From Proteobacteria bacterium UBA964 (lineage in GTDB: Bacteria > Pseudomonadota > Gammaproteobacteria > Steroidobacterales > Steroidobacteraceae), in NCBI GenBank assembly GCA_002292945.1, contig DBCG01000085.1, positions 31,409-40,004 on the forward strand: 8,596 nt of DNA, written 5' to 3'. Shown piece after piece: positions 6,298 to 8,596 of the stretch; the first letter of the stretch is position 1, and each line of letters starts with the position of its first letter. The translations under genes and the position numbers were made by a program. Under the pieces are notes generated by a model. It worked only from the letters and a program-made list of their open reading frames with translations. It had not been told where the DNA came from and did no database searches.

Positions 6298-6323
6298 ACG
6301 GCTGTTCTGGCATCATCAGCCGT
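6298..6323. promoter_or_regulatory. Perfect 7-bp inverted repeat between divergent bioA and ampD
   Basis: ACGGCTG at 6298-6304 and its exact reverse complement CAGCCGT at 6317-6323 flank a 12-base spacer. The half-sites are 19 bases apart centre to centre, roughly the two-turn spacing of a dimeric regulator. It lies in the only divergent gap of the window, two bases short of the ampD ATG. It does not resemble the E. coli BirA operator or the BioR box. It could also fold as a weak hairpin or be chance. Confidence 0.4.
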
Positions 6324-6324
6324 C

Positions 6325-6924
6325 ATGGCCCTCGTACCGACCTTCTCCCTCGATACCGCCACCGGTCTCTTGCGCGGCGTGCGCCAGGTGCTGAGCCCGC
6401 ATCACGACGCCCGGCCGGGCGGGCAGCAGCCCGAACTTGTCGTGGTGCACGGCATCAGCCTGCCGCCCGGCGAGTTCGGGGGTCCCTGGATCGATCGGTT
6501 GTTCTGCGGCGACCTGCCTGCCTCGGCGCACCCCTATTTCGCCGATATCGCCGCATTGCGTGTCTCCGCGCACCTTCTGGTGCGTCGAGACGGGGCGGTC
6601 ACCCAATATGCGCCGCTGCACGCGCGCGCTTGGCACGCCGGCGTGTCGAACTGGCAAGGCCGCGACGCCTGCAACGACTTCTCGATCGGCATCGAACTGG
6701 AAGGCACCGATGAGGTCCCGTACACGGACGCGCAGTACACCGCCTTGACGGCGTTGCTGGAGGCGCTGCGTCGGGTCTGGCCGGTGCTCGCACCGCCCCG
6801 CATCGTCGGCCATAGTGATGTCGCGCCCGGCCGGAAGACCGACCCTGGGCCGTCATTCGACTGGGGTCGGTTGAATGCCGGATACGCTGGAGCGGCCACG
6901 CAAGCACGAGAGGACTTCGCATGA
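6325..6924 (+). CDS. ampD: 1,6-anhydro-N-acetylmuramyl-L-alanine amidase
   Basis: AmpD is a cytosolic zinc amidase that removes the peptide from anhydro-muropeptides during peptidoglycan recycling, and so lowers the inducer of AmpR-controlled beta-lactamase where that system exists. The 199 residues show LSPHHDARPGG (23-33), VVHGISLPPGEFGG (40-53) with zinc ligand His42, FSIGIELEGTD (119-129) with catalytic-type Glu124, and VGHSDVAPGRKTDPG (161-175) with His163, Lys171 and Asp173. These match the ligand set His34, Glu116, His154, Lys162 and Asp164 of Citrobacter AmpD. No signal peptide is seen, as expected for AmpD rather than a periplasmic amidase. The ATG lacks an obvious Shine-Dalgarno. 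It diverges from bioA and overlaps the next gene by ATGA. The usual partner ampE is absent; a transporter takes its place. Confidence 0.96.
   Translation: MALVPTFSLDTATGLLRGVRQVLSPHHDARPGGQQPELVVVHGISLPPGEFGGPWIDRLFCGDLPASAHPYFADIAALRVSAHLLVRRDGAVTQYAPLHARAWHAGVSNWQGRDACNDFSIGIELEGTDEVPYTDAQYTALTALLEALRRVWPVLAPPRIVGHSDVAPGRKTDPGPSFDWGRLNAGYAGAATQAREDFA
6908..6914 (+). promoter_or_regulatory. Ribosome binding site of the MFS transporter gene
   Basis: GAGAGGA inside the last codons of ampD, 6 bases before the ATG at 6921. Together with the ATGA overlap it fixes the transporter start and indicates coupled translation with ampD. Confidence 0.65.
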
Positions 6925-8351
6925 ACGATGGCAAGACGTTGCGCGACGCGCCACGGTGGTATCCATGGCTGGTGGCGGTCGTGGGGATGTTGGCGCTGTT
7001 CCTGTCGAACGGCATGACCGCCACCGGCGTGACCATCTTCGACCCGGCGTTGCTCGGCGAGTTCGGCTGGTCGCGTGGCGCCTTCAAGTTCACCGACACC
7101 ATCAAGTTCGTGCTGACCGCCTTGATGGCGCCCTTCATCGGCATCCTCATCGATCGCATGAACCCGCGTTGGTTGTTGATGACCGGGTGTGCGCTGCTCA
7201 CCCTCGGCTACTTCGGTTATGCCGCGCTGGTGAACGGCGCCGCGCAACCTGTGGTCATGCTGATCGCTGCGGTGGCGGCGATCGGCATCGCGGCGGTGGG
7301 CGTGTTGGCGTTGCGAAGCTTCGCCCCTGGGATCGGCCTTATCGTGCCGTCGGCGGGCGCAGCGGTGCTGGCGGCGGGCCTCTTCTGGCAGTTCTGGAGC
7401 GCATGGTCGGGCGTAGCGCTCTACCAGATCTATGCCATCTCGGTGCTGTTCGCGTTCGCACTCTCCACCGCAGGCTCGATGACGGTCATCTTCCTGGTGT
7501 CGAGCTGGTTCGTGAGGCATCGTGGTCTTGCCATCGGCATCGCGCTGATCGGCACCAGTCTCGGCAGCGCGATCTTCCCGTTGATGAACCCACCGCTCAT
7601 CGAGGCCTTCGGTTGGCGGCAGGCGTTCATCTACAACGCAGCGATGCCGGTCGTACTGCTGGTCTTGGTGGCGCTCGCGATCAAGGGCACGCCGGCGCAG
7701 GCCGGATATCGCGCACTCGGTCAGTCGGCGGCGGTGGCCGATCTCAAACAGCATGGCCTCACCTACCGCGAGGCGCTGCGCACCCGCACCTTCTGGGCGA
7801 TCGCGGTCTCGGGGTTCCTGGCGTACTACTCCATCTTCAGCTTCGTCCAGCATTTCGTCCTGCACCTGAACAAGGGCTTCGCGATGCCGCTCGCCGATGC
7901 AGGCAAGATGATGTTCCTCTTCAGCCTGGTGGCGATGACCTCCAAGTTCGCGATCGGTTGGCTCGCCGACCACATCGACCGGCACAAGGTGTTCACCGCT
8001 TGCCAGTTCATCATGCTCGCGGGGATGCTCGGGCTCGCCAGCATGCAGCGCGAATGGGTGGTGGCCGCTGCGGTCGTCATCGGTCTCGGCTGGGGCGGCC
8101 TGTTCACGCTCTACAACATGCTGGCGGTCAACAATTTCGGCCTGCGCGAGATAGGCCGGATCAACGGCACGATCAGCTTGCTGGAATCGGTCGGCGTCGG
8201 GCTCGGCAGTTGGCTGACCGGAATGCTGTTCGACCGATACGGCAGCTACCAAGTGCCGTTCGCGGTGCTGGCGGTGGCGATCACGGTCGCGTTGCTGGTA
8301 GGCACTCAGATCAAGAGCGAGGTCGACGAGCGCGCCGTCGTGGAGCGCTAG
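6921..8351 (+). CDS. Major facilitator superfamily transporter with two extra helices
   Basis: A 476-residue inner-membrane carrier of the MFS, closest in feel to the oxalate/formate and monocarboxylate-type branch; the substrate is unknown. Motif A is clear in loop 2-3 (G74-x-x-x-D78-R79-x-x-x-R83) and repeated in loop 8-9 (G346-x-x-x-D350 to K356). My helix reading is: 1 at 16-40, 2 at 58-79, 3 at 84-105, two additional hydrophobic spans at about 110-134 and 137-162, then 4 at 166-195, 5 at 201-225, 6 at 232-254, a cytosolic loop 255-289, 7 at 290-315, 8 at 327-350, 9 at 356-375, 10 at 379-405, 11 at 415-437 and 12 at 445-463. That makes 14, with the extra pair between 3 and 4 instead of between 6 and 7 as in drug-efflux 14-helix families. 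It does not look like AmpG. Translational overlap with ampD makes a link to muropeptide breakdown products possible but unproven. Confidence 0.9.
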   Translation: MNDGKTLRDAPRWYPWLVAVVGMLALFLSNGMTATGVTIFDPALLGEFGWSRGAFKFTDTIKFVLTALMAPFIGILIDRMNPRWLLMTGCALLTLGYFGYAALVNGAAQPVVMLIAAVAAIGIAAVGVLALRSFAPGIGLIVPSAGAAVLAAGLFWQFWSAWSGVALYQIYAISVLFAFALSTAGSMTVIFLVSSWFVRHRGLAIGIALIGTSLGSAIFPLMNPPLIEAFGWRQAFIYNAAMPVVLLVLVALAIKGTPAQAGYRALGQSAAVADLKQHGLTYREALRTRTFWAIAVSGFLAYYSIFSFVQHFVLHLNKGFAMPLADAGKMMFLFSLVAMTSKFAIGWLADHIDRHKVFTACQFIMLAGMLGLASMQREWVVAAAVVIGLGWGGLFTLYNMLAVNNFGLREIGRINGTISLLESVGVGLGSWLTGMLFDRYGSYQVPFAVLAVAITVALLVGTQIKSEVDERAVVER

Positions 8352-8361
8352 CGTCGGCGGG

Positions 8362-8596
8362 TCAGCCGGGTCCGGCTCCCCGGTCTCGGCGCCAGATGAC
8401 CTCGGTGCCGTTCTCGTGACGGGCGAGCACGCGCGCTATCACGAACAAAAGGTCCGAGAGCCGGTTGAGATAGCGGGCCGGTTCGGGGTTCGGCGGTGTG
8501 CCGCCGGCTGCGGATTCCGCCGCCGTCAGCGTCCACACGCGCCGCTCGGCGCGTCGCGCCACGGTCCGCGCGAGATGGCAGGCGGCGGCGGCCGGA
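8362..8596 (-). CDS. PduO-type cob(I)alamin adenosyltransferase, C-terminal part (truncated by window edge)
   Basis: The last 77 codons of a gene entering from the right edge. The visible part matches the C-terminal helices of PduO-type ATP:cob(I)alamin adenosyltransferases: CHLARTVARRAERRV (residues 6-20 of the visible part) and RYLNRLSDLLFVIARV (41-56), followed by a short EVIW tail typical of the family end. The enzyme transfers the adenosyl group of ATP to cob(I)alamin to make coenzyme B12 and works as a trimer in the cytosol. The N-terminal ATP-binding region is not in the window. It is convergent with the transporter gene, 10 bases apart, so there is no sign of shared regulation. It implies B12-dependent enzymes in this organism. 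Confidence 0.9.
   Translation of the reverse strand, partial: PAAAACHLARTVARRAERRVWTLTAAESAAGGTPPNPEPARYLNRLSDLLFVIARVLARHENGTEVIWRRDRGAGPG
8364..8377. repeat. Short GC-rich dyad at the convergent junction
   Basis: AGCCGG, a 2-base centre, and CCGGCT form a perfect dyad that begins on the adenosyltransferase stop codon; as RNA it would give a 5-bp stem with a 4-base loop. No T-run follows on either strand, so I do not call it an intrinsic terminator. It is the only stem-like element near the 10-base gap where the two genes converge. Confidence 0.35.

Noticed and set aside
6284..6316. Earlier ATG for bioA at 6316
   Set aside because: It would leave only 8 bases to the divergent ampD start and adds 11 residues without family similarity. 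Not excluded, but less likely than 6283.
6293..6316. TTGGCA / CATCAT as a promoter for ampD
   Set aside because: The spacing between the two hexamers is 12 bases, too short for a sigma70 promoter, and no other pairing with acceptable spacing was found.
4796..6394. 532-codon open frame on the plus strand opposite bioA and rsmE
   Set aside because: It is the antisense mirror of bioA, overlaps the ampD start in another frame, and shows no recognisable domain.
6534..8252. 572-codon open frame on the minus strand opposite ampD and the transporter
   Set aside because: It is antisense to two well-recognised genes, crosses their boundary, and its product is rich in Arg, His, Asp, Glu and Gln with no fold-like pattern. 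High G+C at codon third positions keeps such frames open by chance.
6921..8351. Transporter as AmpG, the muropeptide permease
   Set aside because: Tempting because of ampD and the 14 helices, but the sequence (motif A, the FVRHRGLAIGIAL loop, helix order) fits the monocarboxylate/oxalate-formate type branch and not AmpG as I know it.
8345..8400. Intrinsic terminator between the transporter and the adenosyltransferase
   Set aside because: Only a 5-bp stem can be drawn and no T-run follows on either strand. The CGCTAGCG palindrome at 8346-8353 is too short to matter.
6875..8419. 514-codon plus-strand frame overlapping the transporter in another frame
   Set aside because: The product is Arg/Gly/His-rich without membrane spans. 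The transporter frame has clear MFS motifs and a proper ribosome binding site.

Overview
The window is a compact, GC-rich (roughly two-thirds G+C), gene-dense piece of bacterial chromosome with no gap above about 50 bases. It has no RNA genes, insertion sequences, integrases or CRISPR repeats. Gene content and order point to a gammaproteobacterium. The run gshB - tonB - yqgE(algH) - ruvX - pyrB matches the Pseudomonas arrangement (gshB-tonB3-algH-ruvX-pyrR-pyrB). The proteins and the bioA-rsmE addition look more like a Xanthomonadales/Steroidobacterales/Nevskiales-type lineage; that placement is an inference from synteny and residue patterns, not a measured phylogeny.

Minus strand, 6283 down to 1: a tightly packed eight-gene run transcribed right to left, bioA -> rsmE -> gshB -> tonB -> yqgE -> ruvX -> pyrB -> a PyrK-like electron-transfer subunit (cut by the left edge). 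bioA/rsmE and gshB/tonB overlap by 4 bases (ATGA), yqgE/ruvX overlap by 20, and the other junctions are 3 to 46 bases. The run mixes biotin synthesis, 16S rRNA modification and maturation (RsmE, RuvX), glutathione synthesis, a TonB-type envelope protein and pyrimidine synthesis. It reads as a conserved housekeeping operon, probably with internal promoters.

Plus strand, 6325 to 8351: ampD (cytosolic anhydro-muropeptide amidase) starts divergently from bioA and overlaps by ATGA a major facilitator superfamily transporter. The transporter appears to carry two extra membrane helices between canonical helices 3 and 4. At the right edge (minus strand, 8596 to 8362) is the C-terminal part of a PduO-type cob(I)alamin adenosyltransferase, convergent with the transporter.

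Most of this is ordinary core genome. The points worth a second look are the 14-helix transporter coupled to ampD, a set of candidate leaderless starts (AT-rich -10-like hexamers exactly 6 bases before the ATG of gshB, yqgE and bioA, none with a Shine-Dalgarno), a perfect 7-bp dyad between bioA and ampD, the PyrK-like gene next to pyrB, and BioA residues that differ from the E. coli SAM-dependent enzyme. I saw no convincing sign of a wholly new multi-gene system.
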